Shown: piece after piece, positions 35,491 through 46,100 of the stretch | Position numbering within the stretch: position 1 is the first letter of the stretch | Layout of the letters: every line of letters starts with the position of its first letter | Assembly (NCBI GenBank): GCA_043557195.1 | Contig: CP121314.1 | Coordinates: 992,001-1,056,000 of the forward strand | Reading direction: 5' to 3' | DNA length: 64,000 nucleotides | Source: Jejuia sp043557195 | GTDB lineage: Bacteria; Bacteroidota; Bacteroidia; Flavobacteriales; Flavobacteriaceae | The notes under the pieces: model-generated | Told to the model about the DNA's origin: nothing | Databases searched by the model: none | Seen by the model: the letters and a program-made list of their open reading frames with translations, nothing else | Translations under genes and position numbers: made by a program

Positions 35491-37440
35491 TTAAGCATCA
35501 ATATTCGCGTAAATCGCATTCTTCTCAATAAAATCTCTACGAGGTGGCACTTCATCACCCATAAGCATTGAGAAAATTCTATCAGCTTCAGACCCATTAT
35601 CAATTTGAACCAATCGCATTGTTCTAAATTCAGGGTTCATTGTTGTATCCCAAAGTTGTTCTGCATTCATTTCCCCAAGACCTTTATAACGTTGAATTTT
35701 AGAACCATCTCCAAATTCAGCTACAATTTGATCACGCTCGTCATCACTCCAAGCATATTGTTTTTTCGCACCCTTTTTTACTAAGTATAAAGGAGGTGTT
35801 GCAATATAAATATGTCCGTTTTCAATCAACTCCTTCATATATCTAAAGAAGAATGTCAAAATTAATGTGGCAATGTGACTACCATCAATATCGGCATCAC
35901 ACATAATCACTACTTTATGATAACGTAATTTAGATAAATTCAAAGCTTTACTGTCTTCTTCAGTACCAATGGTAACACCCAGCGCGGTAAAGATGTTTTT
36001 AATCTCTTCGTTTTCAAAAACCTTGTGTGTCATTGCTTTTTCAACGTTTAAGATTTTACCACGTAAAGGTAAAATGGCTTGAAACGCTCTATCACGGCCT
36101 TGTTTTGCAGTACCACCCGCCGAATCTCCCTCAACAAGGAAAACTTCGCATTTTGCAGGGTCTTGCTCAGAACAATCACTTAATTTTCCAGGTAAACCAC
36201 CAATACTCATCACGGTTTTACGCTGTACCATTTCACGCGCTTTTTGAGCTGCATGACGCGCTTGAGCTGCTAAAATTACTTTCTGTACGATAATTTTTGC
36301 ATCATCTGGGTGTTCTTCCAGATAATCCGTCAACATCTCAGAAACAGCTTGACTCACCGAAGCAGATACCTCACGGTTACCTAATTTCGTCTTCGTTTGC
36401 CCTTCAAATTGCGGTTCTTGAACTTTTACCGAAATAATAGCTGTTAAACCCTCGCGGAAATCATCACCAGCAATATCAAACTTCAATTTATCTAACATTC
36501 CAGATTCATCAGCATATTTCTTTAAAGTATGCGTCAATCCACGACGGAAACCAGATAAATGTGTTCCTCCTTCGTGCGTATTAATGTTATTTACATAAGA
36601 ATGTAAATTTTCAGCATAAGAGGTGTTGTAAATCATAGCAACCTCCACAGGAATACCATTTTTTTCACCTTCAAAAGCTATAACATCTTTCATTAAAGGC
36701 TCACGTGTTGCATCTAAATATTGTATAAATTCAGAAAGCCCGTTTTCTGAATGGAATGTCTCACCTTCAAACTCACCATCTTCTTTCTTACTTCTCTTAT
36801 CAACTAAATGCACCGTAATCCCTTTATTCAGGTACGCCAACTCACGCAATCTACTCGCCAAAGTATCATAACTATACTCAAGCGTTTGGGTAAAAATAGT
36901 CGGGTCAGGTCTAAACGTTACCGTTGTACCACGCTTATCCGTTTCACCAACTGTTTTCACCGGATACAAGGTCTTTCCACGCTCATATTCCTGCTCATAA
37001 ATCTTACCATTTCTATAAACGGTAGCCTTCAAATGCGCCGATAACGCATTCACACAACTCACACCAACACCGTGTAAACCACCAGACACCTTATAAGAAT
37101 CCTTATCAAACTTACCACCAGCACCAATTTTAGTCATTACAACCTCAAGTGCCGAAACTCCTTCTTTTTTGTGTAAATCCACCGGAATACCACGACCATC
37201 ATCTTCCGTAGTAATGGAGTTATCCTCATTAATAATTACCGTAATATTATTACAATGTCCCGCTAAAGCCTCATCAATCGAGTTATCTACAACCTCATAC
37301 ACCAAATGATGCAATCCTCGCACACCAACATCTCCAATGTACATTGACGGACGCATACGCACGTGCTCCATTCCCTCTAAAGCCTGAATACTATCTGCGG
37401 AATAATTATGCTTATTAAATTCTTCTTTAGGTTCGCTCAT
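35491..37440 (-). CDS. gyrB: DNA gyrase subunit B
   Basis: 649 residues, the usual length for Bacteroidota GyrB. GHKL ATPase domain: GMEHVRMRPSMYIGD, EVVDNSIDEALAGHC, DDGRGIPVD, VSGGLHGVGVSCVNALS. TOPRIM domain: VFLVEGDSAGGTAKQGRDR and CDADIDGSHIATLIL. QRYKGLGEMNAEQLWDTTM is near the C-terminus. With GyrA it introduces negative supercoils using ATP. It has its own promoter, a leader hairpin and a terminator. Confidence 0.97.
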   Translation of the reverse strand: MSEPKEEFNKHNYSADSIQALEGMEHVRMRPSMYIGDVGVRGLHHLVYEVVDNSIDEALAGHCNNITVIINEDNSITTEDDGRGIPVDLHKKEGVSALEVVMTKIGAGGKFDKDSYKVSGGLHGVGVSCVNALSAHLKATVYRNGKIYEQEYERGKTLYPVKTVGETDKRGTTVTFRPDPTIFTQTLEYSYDTLASRLRELAYLNKGITVHLVDKRSKKEDGEFEGETFHSENGLSEFIQYLDATREPLMKDVIAFEGEKNGIPVEVAMIYNTSYAENLHSYVNNINTHEGGTHLSGFRRGLTHTLKKYADESGMLDKLKFDIAGDDFREGLTAIISVKVQEPQFEGQTKTKLGNREVSASVSQAVSEMLTDYLEEHPDDAKIIVQKVILAAQARHAAQKAREMVQRKTVMSIGGLPGKLSDCSEQDPAKCEVFLVEGDSAGGTAKQGRDRAFQAILPLRGKILNVEKAMTHKVFENEEIKNIFTALGVTIGTEEDSKALNLSKLRYHKVVIMCDADIDGSHIATLILTFFFRYMKELIENGHIYIATPPLYLVKKGAKKQYAWSDDERDQIVAEFGDGSKIQRYKGLGEMNAEQLWDTTMNPEFRTMRLVQIDNGSEADRIFSMLMGDEVPPRRDFIEKNAIYANIDA

Positions 37441-37484
37441 ATTTATAATTTATCTTATTTTTAGTTTAATTCAATTTCACAAAA

Positions 37485-37506
37485 AAAGATGCAATTAAGC
37501 ATCCTT
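37485..37506 (-). promoter_or_regulatory. Terminator-like hairpin in the gyrB leader
   Basis: On the minus strand AAGGATGC, loop TTAATT, GCATCTTT (one G-T pair), followed by more T. It starts about six bases after the predicted transcription start, so it could act as an attenuator or as a 5' stabilising hairpin. Confidence 0.4.
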
Positions 37507-37517
37507 CTGAATACATA

Positions 37518-37525
37518 CAAATATA
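37518..37525 (-). promoter_or_regulatory. -7 element TATATTTG of gyrB
   Basis: Minus-strand TATATTTG, matching TAnnTTTG, 77 bases before the gyrB ATG. Confidence 0.55.
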
Positions 37526-37799
37526 CGAAATTAAGATGCGTTTACGAAGGTTTTACGATAGTTTATTCAATAATTATCAACAATTGTTAATTACCTAAAA
37601 GTGCTTTAAAACGCTTAAAAATAGTCTTAAAATGGATTTACCGTTTGTTTTACTAGTTTGAAAATTCAAAAAAAAGCTAAGTGTCTTAAAAACGAAATTT
37701 TGAGGCCTAATCACTCCAAAATTTGAAGTTAAAAACGCCAAATCTTTAACTATTGTTTTGTAGTTTTATCCTAGGCTATTAATATCAATAAAAAATTAC

Positions 37800-38807
37800 A
37801 TGAAGAAAATTTTACTTTTTACTACAACGCTCCTATACAGTTTGAGCTATTCACAGATTATTTCCAAATTCAACAGTGACCCTATGACTGGTTTTACCAT
37901 TGTAAATCCATCAGCGCCATTAGATCAATCACCTACTGGCACCAATACCACTTGGACATTTGATAATTTAAATACCGTAGGCACGAGCATAGATACTTAT
38001 ACAACTCCAGATGCGACACAATCTAGCACATATCCTGGTACTACAGACATATTAACAATTACCACTCAAGGAGGGACTCCCTCTGCTAGTGATTTTTTTT
38101 TAAAAGAAGACGGAAGCGGGACATCAATCACTGGCGCTATACAAGGAGACCTTACACTTAATTACAATACCACAAATGCTTTTGTAGGCTTATTTCCCAT
38201 TAGCTTCGGCACAAATAACTCTGGGGCAGTAGCTGGAACATTTAGTTATCAAGGAAATAATGGGACATTTTCAGGAACTTTTACAGCTTCTGTAGATGCT
38301 TATGGCACATTAACTATACCTGGCGATTACTCTGATACAGTGACGCGTTTACGTATCGATCAAACCCTAAGTTTCAGTATCCCTCCTATTTTTAATAATA
38401 TTGGTACATTAAATCAAACCACATATTATTACTATGGCAATACTTCTAACAATATTGACTTTAGATACAATGATATTACAGTAGTTTCTAGTTTTTTAGG
38501 AGTTAACGAAACAACTGAAACCTTTGAGCGCAATACTGCAGTAACCCTTTCAAATAATACGATTGGCAATTATAGTTTCAATATTTACCCAAATCCTGTT
38601 AAGGATAATATCATCATCAACCTTAAAGGTAGCACAAATCAAAACATTGAATTGGTTTCTATTTTTAATGTTGAGGGCAGAAAAGTTATTGAAAAAACCC
38701 AAGATTTAAATACCATTTCGGTAGAACTATTAGAAAAAGGCATTTATTTTCTTGCACTAAAATCTAAATCTGGAAGTATTACCACTAAGACTTTTATTAA
38801 GGAATAA
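37800..38807 (+). CDS. Secreted protein with type IX secretion (T9SS) C-terminal sorting domain
   Basis: 335 residues. Signal peptide (ILLFTTTLLYSLSYSQ), a Thr/Ser/Gly-rich beta body, then a type A T9SS sorting domain at about 260-335: FNIYPNPVKDNIIINL, VSIFNVEGRKVIE, LEKGIYFLALKSKSG, TKTFIKE. Such proteins cross the outer membrane by T9SS and are released or anchored at the surface. The body (about 20-250) is not recognised and has no visible catalytic motif. Confidence 0.88.
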   Translation: MKKILLFTTTLLYSLSYSQIISKFNSDPMTGFTIVNPSAPLDQSPTGTNTTWTFDNLNTVGTSIDTYTTPDATQSSTYPGTTDILTITTQGGTPSASDFFLKEDGSGTSITGAIQGDLTLNYNTTNAFVGLFPISFGTNNSGAVAGTFSYQGNNGTFSGTFTASVDAYGTLTIPGDYSDTVTRLRIDQTLSFSIPPIFNNIGTLNQTTYYYYGNTSNNIDFRYNDITVVSSFLGVNETTETFERNTAVTLSNNTIGNYSFNIYPNPVKDNIIINLKGSTNQNIELVSIFNVEGRKVIEKTQDLNTISVELLEKGIYFLALKSKSGSITTKTFIKE

Positions 38808-38932
38808 AGTTGCTATTTTATTTCAAGACATCAATTCTGATGAAAAAATTAATCCCGAAATATGATACATGTCACTTTTTACCTTTAAAGTTCAACTTAA
38901 TTTTGTCCTAAACTTTATAAGTAAACCTTAAA

Positions 38933-40201
38933 ATGATACTTACAACAAAAGCATTAAAAACAGGATTGTTAATCTTAGCTTTTATTACCCCGCTACTTTT
39001 AATTAGCCAAACTGAAAAAAAAGAAACCCCAAAAATAAACTGGAATATTAGAGCACAAATATGGATGCGCTATTCTGATTTAAACGAAGGCTCTTTAATT
39101 CAACAAGAACCTACCTCGGAGTTTTTTGACATATCTATTAGGCGATTGCGAATTCCCGTGTACTCGCAAGTAACCCCTAAAATATTTTTATACGCAATTT
39201 TTGGCGGTAATAACTTTAATTTTAAAACAAAGGATGTATCTCTGGAAGTTCTAGACCTTTATGCAGAATATACATTTGGTAAATTTTTTGAAGTTGGTTT
39301 GGGTAAATCTGGTTGGCAAGGATTAAGCCGTTGGAATATACGCTCCAATAAAACCCTAATGGGTCTTGATTCACCGCTCTTCACTTTAAACTCAGTAGAA
39401 AAAAATGACGACATAGGACGATTATTTGGCGTATGGATTAAAGGGCAAGCTGGTAAATTTGACTACCGCATGGCGTTCAATAGACCTTTTTTCGTTACAA
39501 ATATACCAGATGGAGAGGTGAACTTTGCTAACAACAAACCAAGGGTAAAAACATCAGCTTATGTCAAGTATCAGTTTTTTGAGCATGAGTCTAACAAATC
39601 TGCTTATCAAGTTGGCACATATACCCAAACTAAAAAGGTATTCAATATAGGAACTGGGTTTCAACATCAAAAGGATGCGATGAGTGATGGTGATGCCCGA
39701 TTGCCATCTACTACATTTTACGATATGACGCATTTTGCAGCAGATTCATTTTTAAACCTTCCACTTATTAACGGCGATGCTATTACTGCTTATCTAGGCT
39801 ATTACGACTATGATTTTGGTGAAGATTATATAAGAAATGTAGGTGCTAACAACCCTACATCTGGTGGCGGTACAGACTTTAATGGCGCCGGTGTTGCTTT
39901 TCCTATGATTGGTACTGGCACTACCTGGTATGGGCAATTCGGTTATGCTTTTAAATCTACCAATCTTTGGAGTTACAATACCGTAATTCAACCTAATATT
40001 GCCATACAACATTCCAATTGGGACCTTCTTAGTGATAAGATGACAGTTTATGATGTTACCGTTAACTTTTTGATTAATGGTTCTCATAGCAATAAAATAA
40101 GTTTAGGCTACCAACATCGTCCTATTTTTGACGCAGTTTCCCTACAGCAAAAAGATTACAAAGGAATGGCTGTATTGCAATATCAAATTTCAATTAAATA
40201 A
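38933..40201 (+). CDS. Porin-like outer membrane protein
   Basis: 422 residues, signal peptide (GLLILAFITPLLLISQ). Alternating beta strands with aromatic girdles (WNIRAQIWMRYSDL, FFDISIRRLRIPVYSQVTPKIFLYAIFGG, LEVLDLYAEYTFGKFFEVGLGKS) and a final LQYQISIK strand suggest a porin of the OprP/OprO-like or general type. The start of the body resembles phosphate-selective porin-type annotations in Bacteroidota, but the substrate is unproven. Confidence 0.75.
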   Translation: MILTTKALKTGLLILAFITPLLLISQTEKKETPKINWNIRAQIWMRYSDLNEGSLIQQEPTSEFFDISIRRLRIPVYSQVTPKIFLYAIFGGNNFNFKTKDVSLEVLDLYAEYTFGKFFEVGLGKSGWQGLSRWNIRSNKTLMGLDSPLFTLNSVEKNDDIGRLFGVWIKGQAGKFDYRMAFNRPFFVTNIPDGEVNFANNKPRVKTSAYVKYQFFEHESNKSAYQVGTYTQTKKVFNIGTGFQHQKDAMSDGDARLPSTTFYDMTHFAADSFLNLPLINGDAITAYLGYYDYDFGEDYIRNVGANNPTSGGGTDFNGAGVAFPMIGTGTTWYGQFGYAFKSTNLWSYNTVIQPNIAIQHSNWDLLSDKMTVYDVTVNFLINGSHSNKISLGYQHRPIFDAVSLQQKDYKGMAVLQYQISIK

Positions 40202-40220
40202 GCGCTATGTTTGTTTCTGT

Positions 40221-41237
40221 CTAATGGAGCGTTGATCCCGAGCCAAAAGCTTTAGGGTAAATAATATCACCGTTTTTAAAGCTTACACCTTCAGCAATAT
40301 CATTTTTTAAAAGTAAAGCACCATCTGCATCTAAGTAATCTAAAAGTGGTGCCAATTGCGCTATAGCAGAAATTCCAACGGAAGATTCAGTCATACATCC
40401 TATCATAACTTTAAGATTTTGTGCTCTGGCGTTTTTTATCATTTGTAATGCAGGCGTAATGCCTCCACATTTCATCAGTTTAATGTTTACACCATGGAAT
40501 GCTTTTGCGCATTTTTCTATATCTTCCAATTTTTGGCAACTTTCATCTGCCATAATGGGGAGTTTACTATTCTGCTTTACGCAAGCCATTCCTTCCCAAT
40601 CATTTGCTTTTAAAGGTTGCTCTATAAACTCAACACCTAAATCTTTTAAAACTTCAGATTTTTCAATAGTTTCTTCAGTTTCCCATGCACAATTAGCATC
40701 AATTCTAAACACAGAATTTGTTACATTTCTCAAAGCTTTTACAATTTCTAAATCATTCTTTACACCCAGTTTTATCTTATAAATAGGCCATGGGTTTTTC
40801 TTAATTTTCGATTGCATAACAGGAATCTCATCAATCCCAATTGTATAATTAGTTTTCGGAAGTTTTAGTGCATTTGCACTCCAAAAACTTCTTAAAGTGC
40901 GCTTTTGCAATCTTGCGTAAAAATCCCAATAAGCACAATCTATAGCGCACAATGCGAAATAATTATTACGAAGTTTGGGTTCGAGCTGCTTCCATAATTC
41001 TTCAGGATGCACACCATTGCATGTTTCGACAATACCTAAAACACGTTGAACGGATGTTTCTAAACCCTCAATTGTACTATCATAATAAGGGTTTACTGTA
41101 GCCTCACCATAACCAGAAATAGCGCCATTTGTAATACAAACTATAAACGTTTCTTGAGTACTCACCGTGTATCTCGAAATACTAAAAGGATACTCCAATT
41201 GAAGTTTATAATGCGTTGTAGTGAGCTTAATTTTCAT
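40221..41237 (-). CDS. L-Ala-D/L-Glu (dipeptide) epimerase, enolase superfamily
   Basis: 338 residues of the mandelate racemase/muconate lactonising subgroup. Seen: YKIKLGVKND (catalytic KxK), RIDANCAW, EFIEQPL and MADESCQ (metal-binding Asp/Glu/Asp), NIKLMKCGGI (second Lys) and GCMTESSVGISA. These match dipeptide epimerases that convert L-Ala-D-Glu from peptidoglycan to L-Ala-L-Glu for recycling. Other dipeptide specificity is possible. No recycling genes lie beside it. Confidence 0.84.
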   Translation of the reverse strand: MKIKLTTTHYKLQLEYPFSISRYTVSTQETFIVCITNGAISGYGEATVNPYYDSTIEGLETSVQRVLGIVETCNGVHPEELWKQLEPKLRNNYFALCAIDCAYWDFYARLQKRTLRSFWSANALKLPKTNYTIGIDEIPVMQSKIKKNPWPIYKIKLGVKNDLEIVKALRNVTNSVFRIDANCAWETEETIEKSEVLKDLGVEFIEQPLKANDWEGMACVKQNSKLPIMADESCQKLEDIEKCAKAFHGVNIKLMKCGGITPALQMIKNARAQNLKVMIGCMTESSVGISAIAQLAPLLDYLDADGALLLKNDIAEGVSFKNGDIIYPKAFGSGSTLH

Positions 41238-41392
41238 TCTAAATTGCGAAAAATGCTTAAAATTTATGCGTTTGTAGACTTTATTGTTTCCAACACACTT
41301 TCAATATTACTATAATTCCTTAGCTTTTCTATACAAATTGACAATAAAATTGCTAATATTTTGAATATTCCAAAGCAATAAAAAAACGGAGC

Positions 41393-41400
41393 TAACTTTG
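41393..41400 (+). promoter_or_regulatory. -7 element TAACTTTG before the gatA operon
   Basis: TAACTTTG matches TAnnTTTG and would start the transcript about 64 bases before the small gene that leads the gatA-gatB/aspS operon. Confidence 0.45.
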
Positions 41401-41469
41401 CACCGCCAAACCCCCGTTCTGCATAAAAACTTTTGTAATTTTACCTGCTAAAATTTTTAAAAAAAAGAC

Positions 41470-41739
41470 ATGAGTAAAATTATGACAGTCGACGTTTTGT
41501 CGAGCATTAAAGGAGCGCAGCCATCTGAGACTGTGAGCAAGTTATTTGAAGTGATTAAAAACGCTAATACATCAAATAATAACTCTTTTAATAATAATCA
41601 TAATAATGCTGTGTCTTTAAATAGTTTGAGAGACGATGTAGTAATTGATAGTTCTGTTACAGAAAAACAAATTATTATTGAAAACTTCCCAAAAGAAAAG
41701 AACGGCTATTTGGTAGTTTCTAAAGTAATCGAAGAATAG
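41470..41739 (+). CDS. Small hypothetical protein leading the gatA-gatB/aspS operon
   Basis: 89 residues, no signal peptide. An N-terminal helix (TVSKLFEVIKNAN), an Asn/Ser-rich linker (about 33-48: ANTSNNNSFNNNHNNA) and a C-terminal beta part ending GYLVVSKVIEE. It ends two bases before gatA, so the two are co-transcribed. It does not look like GatC: the conserved helical GatC pattern is not evident. The place and size make it a candidate partner of the amidotransferase, but this is only inference. Confidence 0.68.
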   Translation: MSKIMTVDVLSSIKGAQPSETVSKLFEVIKNANTSNNNSFNNNHNNAVSLNSLRDDVVIDSSVTEKQIIIENFPKEKNGYLVVSKVIEE

Positions 41740-41741
41740 TT

Positions 41742-43142
41742 ATGGACTCTCAAATACGTAAAATCCATCAGCAATTGGTGGATAAAGAAATAACTTGTAC
41801 CCAGCTGGTACAAGAAAAATTAGAAGCCTTAAAATCAAACTCGCATAATACTGTAAATGCTTTATTAGATGACATGGCTTTGGAAAAAGCTAAAGCTGTA
41901 GATACTAAAATTGCAAACAGTGAAACCATTGGACTACTAGAGGGCATTCCCTTTGGCATTAAGGATGTGTATATGGTTCAGGGTACTTACACTACAGCGA
42001 GTTCAGATTTACTTAAAAATTATAAATCGGCATATACTGCAACTGCCATTCAAAAATTATTAGATGCCGGTGCTATTCCTCTAGTAAAAGAAAACTGTGA
42101 TAGTTTTGGACATGGGTCTTCTAGTGAAAACACCATTTTTGGCGCAGTTAAAAACGCCAAAAACCCAGATTTAGTTGGTGGTGGTTCTAGTGGTGGTTCT
42201 GCCGTAAATGTAGCTTTAGATTACACGGTATTTTCAATTGGGGGAGATACTGGTGGTTCTATTCGTCAGCCTGCAGGTTATAATGGCGTTTATGGATTAA
42301 AACCAACTTACGGTCGTGTTTCACGATATGGCTTAATGGCTTACGCGTCATCTACCGATTGTGTGGGGCCTATTGCAAAATCTATTGAAGATGTTCGTAT
42401 TGTATTGAACACCATCAGCGGACAAGATGTTAAAGATCAAACGTCTTATGCTTCTGAGAGTATTTCCAAGGAAAGTATTTCAAATTCAAAACACATAAAA
42501 ACCGTTGGCTATTTTAAAAACTTTATTGAAAGTGAAGCTATTGATGCTAAAATTAAGGCTGACTTTTTAGCGATAATCGATAAAATTAAAGCCAAAGGCA
42601 TTGAAGTTAAAGCTTTAGATTTCTTTGAATCTAACACTTTAGTTTCTACCTATTACACTTTGGCAATGGCCGAAACTGCATCAAACCTTTCTAGATTAGA
42701 TGGTACAAACTATGGCAATCGTATTGAAGCAGAAAATTTAAAAGAAACTTACGCTGTTACGCGTTCAGATAACTTTTCAGAAGAAACAAAGCGCAGAATT
42801 GTTGGAGGAAACCAAGTATTGTCTCAAGGATTTTCAGATGAAATTTATCTAAAAGGTCTGAATTTAAGAGACCAAATTTCCGAGAATTTTGAGCATGATT
42901 TCAACGAAGTTGACATTATTGTTTCTCCTGTTACACCAAATACACCTCCAAAAATTGGAGATAGCTTAAAAGACCCGTTGGCAATGTATTTATCTGATGC
43001 TTATACCGTTGGTTTTAGCTTAGGGCAATTACCAACATTAACTATTCCGCAAGGTACAGCAACTGGATTACAAATTACAGCTGCTAAAAACAATGACGAA
43101 CTCGTTTTGAAGTTTGCTAACTTCTTAAAAGACACGATATAA
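41742..43142 (+). CDS. gatA: Asp/Glu-tRNA(Asn/Gln) amidotransferase subunit GatA
   Basis: 466 residues, amidase signature family. Seen: GIPFGIKDVYMVQG (catalytic Lys), GGGSSGGSAVNVAL (Gly-Ser loop) and GGDTGGSIRQPAGY (cis-Ser and nucleophile Ser), then GLKPTYGRVSRYGLMAYASSTD. GatA frees ammonia from glutamine for conversion of Asp-tRNA(Asn) or Glu-tRNA(Gln). Its stop overlaps the start of gatB/aspS (TAATG), so translation is likely coupled. Note that the operon also encodes the AspRS that can supply the misacylated substrate. Confidence 0.95.
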   Translation: MDSQIRKIHQQLVDKEITCTQLVQEKLEALKSNSHNTVNALLDDMALEKAKAVDTKIANSETIGLLEGIPFGIKDVYMVQGTYTTASSDLLKNYKSAYTATAIQKLLDAGAIPLVKENCDSFGHGSSSENTIFGAVKNAKNPDLVGGGSSGGSAVNVALDYTVFSIGGDTGGSIRQPAGYNGVYGLKPTYGRVSRYGLMAYASSTDCVGPIAKSIEDVRIVLNTISGQDVKDQTSYASESISKESISNSKHIKTVGYFKNFIESEAIDAKIKADFLAIIDKIKAKGIEVKALDFFESNTLVSTYYTLAMAETASNLSRLDGTNYGNRIEAENLKETYAVTRSDNFSEETKRRIVGGNQVLSQGFSDEIYLKGLNLRDQISENFEHDFNEVDIIVSPVTPNTPPKIGDSLKDPLAMYLSDAYTVGFSLGQLPTLTIPQGTATGLQITAAKNNDELVLKFANFLKDTI

Positions 43143-46100
43143 TGGAACTGGAGCAATTAAACGAGCAACTTAAAAAGCACGAACTGGAGTTAGTCATCGG
43201 TCTGGAAACCCACGTGCGATTAAACACAAAAACAAAACTATTTTGTTCTTGTGCAAATGAAGAAACAGAAACACCAAACCATAATATTTGTTCAGTTTGT
43301 ACTGGACAAATGGGAGTGTTACCTGCCATAAATAAAGAAGCAATTACAAAAGCGATTTACTTCGGAAAAGCAGTAAAATCTACTTTTGAAAATGATATTA
43401 TTTCTTGGGACAGAAAACATTATGAGTATCCTGACAACCCAAAGAATATACAGATTACGCAATTTCATAACCCGATTATTCCTGACGGACAAGTGTCCTG
43501 TTTTCGAAATGACGGTTCTCAATTTACAGTGAATTTAACTCAGGTGCATATCGAGGAAGATGCTGCCAAATTGATGCACGAAAAGAAAGTTTCTTTAGTT
43601 GATTTCAATAAAGCAGGTGTGCCACTTATTGAAATTGTAACCGAGCCTTGTATTCGTCATATTGAAGATGCTTCAATTTATGCGCAATATGTACAACGCA
43701 TCGTTGAAAATTTAGGGATTTCTGAAGCAAACCTTGAAAAAGGCGAGTTTAAATCGGATGTTTCAGTTTCACTTCGAAAAAAACGGGATTACACTTTAAA
43801 TCCTCGTACGGAGATTAAAAACCTCAACTCTTTCAAATTCATGATTGAGGCTTTAAAAGAAGAAGTAGAAAAGCAACTCAATTATTATTTAGAGCATAAG
43901 GAATTTAGACCAGACCAAACTACCGTATTGTTTGATGCTGATTTAAAGCAGACAAAAACCATGCGTAAAAAGGAGTTTGAGGCAGACTACCGCTTTATCT
44001 CTGAACCAGATTTACCCTTTGTAAAGATTAAAGACGTTGTAGAATCTATTGATGTAGATATAAGCACATTGCCGTTTGCTGTTGAATCTATTTTGATAAA
44101 AGGCGGCGTTTTACCTCAGGATGCTAAGTTTTTCACAGCAGACCCTGTCCGTTCAAAAACATTTATGGCGATAAACGAAGTTATAAAAGACCCTTCGTTT
44201 GTAGCCAAAACTTTGGTGAATAATATTGATGCTGAAGCTTATGGCGATATTCACAGAATAGACCACCTTATTGAAATTTTCCAATTATTTAAAGAAGAAA
44301 AAATCACTTCGGTTTTAGTCCAAAATGCTATTACATCTTATTTAAAAGACCGAAGTTTCGATTACAATAAATATTTTGAAGATAACACCATTTCTGAATC
44401 CCAAATAGAAGATGCGATTGCAAAGGTTATTTCAGAGAATAGCGCCATTGCAAACGATATTAAAGGTGGAAACCAAGGGAAGGCAGGTATTCTTGTGGGG
44501 AAAGTTATCGGGATTATCGGAAAAGGCGCGTCTGGAAAAGTGATTCGTGAGCGTATTTTAGCGCAATTAGCTTCTGATGCGGCGGCTAGTTTAAAAACTG
44601 AAGCTAACCACAAACAAGCGTCAAAAACTAATGTTATAAATCAAACTTCAGAAGAAGAGAAACTTCCAGAAGTTCCACTTGTAATTAAAGAGCAATATCG
44701 TACTCATAAAGTATCCCAATTAAACGAAGCTTCAATTTCTGAAAAAGTTACTTTGGCTGGTTGGGTTGCTAGTGTTAGAGATCATGGCGAATTAATGTTT
44801 ATTGATTTGCGTGATTCTAGTCACGAAATCTTTCAAGTGCGTTTAAGTAGGGAATCGTTTCCAAACCTTGATGAGTTAGTGAAACTAAAGCCAGAATCTG
44901 TGATTACAGTTACTGGAGAGATTGTGCAGCGTAAAGCTGATGACTACAACCCATCATTAAGAACTGGAACTATAGAGTTAGAAACCTCAGAACTTGATAT
45001 TCTAAATTTATCTAAAACATTACCTTTTGAAATAAAACGTGCTCACAAATCGAACGAAACAGTACGTTTTCAGTATAAATATTTAGACCATAGAAATGAC
45101 GATGTTCGTCGCGCCATAGTGAATCGCCATAAGGTGATTAAATTGATGCGAGACTTACTAGACGAGCAAGAATTTCTAGAGGTTGAAACACCAATTTTGA
45201 CTGCTGGTACCGACGAAGGCGCAAGAGAGTTTATAGTTCCTACACGTAAAAAAGCTGGTTCGTTTTACACATTACCACAAGCACCTCAACAGTTTAAGCA
45301 AATTTTAATGGTGAGCGGTTATGAAAAGTATTTCCAAATTGCCAGATGTTTTAGAGATGAAGATTCTCGTGGTGATAGACAACCAGAGTTTACACAGTTA
45401 GATATTGAAATAGCATATGCCAGCATGCAAGATATTATCGATTTGAACACGAATATGTTCAATGCCATTGTGACTAAAATCTATGGCAAAAAATGGATTT
45501 TGCATCCGTTTGAAGTGTTGACTTACAAAGAAGCCATGGATTACTATGGATGTGACAGACCCGATTTACGTTTCGGGTTAAAACTTCAAGATATTACCGA
45601 TATTGTTAAGGATACTACATTCCAAGTGTTTAGTAAACCTATAGATGAAGGTGGTATTGTAAAATGTATTAGAGTATCAGCCGAAGAACAAGGCAAAAAG
45701 CGTTTGTCTAAAGGACAAATTGAAAAATTAACTGGCATTGCTCAAAGTAATGGTTTAGGTGGACTAGCCTATATTATAGTTAACGAAAACGATTTACAAT
45801 CGCCTATAATCAAGTTTTTAGGTGAAGACATTGCCAAAAACATCATTAAAACCACCAATGCACAAGTTGGTGATATAGTATTCTTTTCTGCAGCCGATTA
45901 TGACACTGCAAATAAAGCATTAGATGCTGTAAGACAGGAATTAGGGGCCATGTTGAAACTCATAAATCCAAAAGAATTAAGACCAGCGTGGGTGGTAGAC
46001 TTCCCAATGTTTGAAAAAACCGATGAAGGCAATTGGACGTTTACGCACAACCCGTTCTCTATGCCCGTGGTGTACGATATCGAGAAGCACATTAACGGAA

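Larger units (their letters stand above)
37441..37799. other. Intergenic region between divergent gyrB and T9SS cargo gene
   Basis: 359 bases. On the minus strand it holds the gyrB -7 box TATATTTG (37518-37525) and a leader hairpin (37485-37506). The right half is AT-rich and gives no clear promoter for the rightward gene and no gene. Confidence 0.6.
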
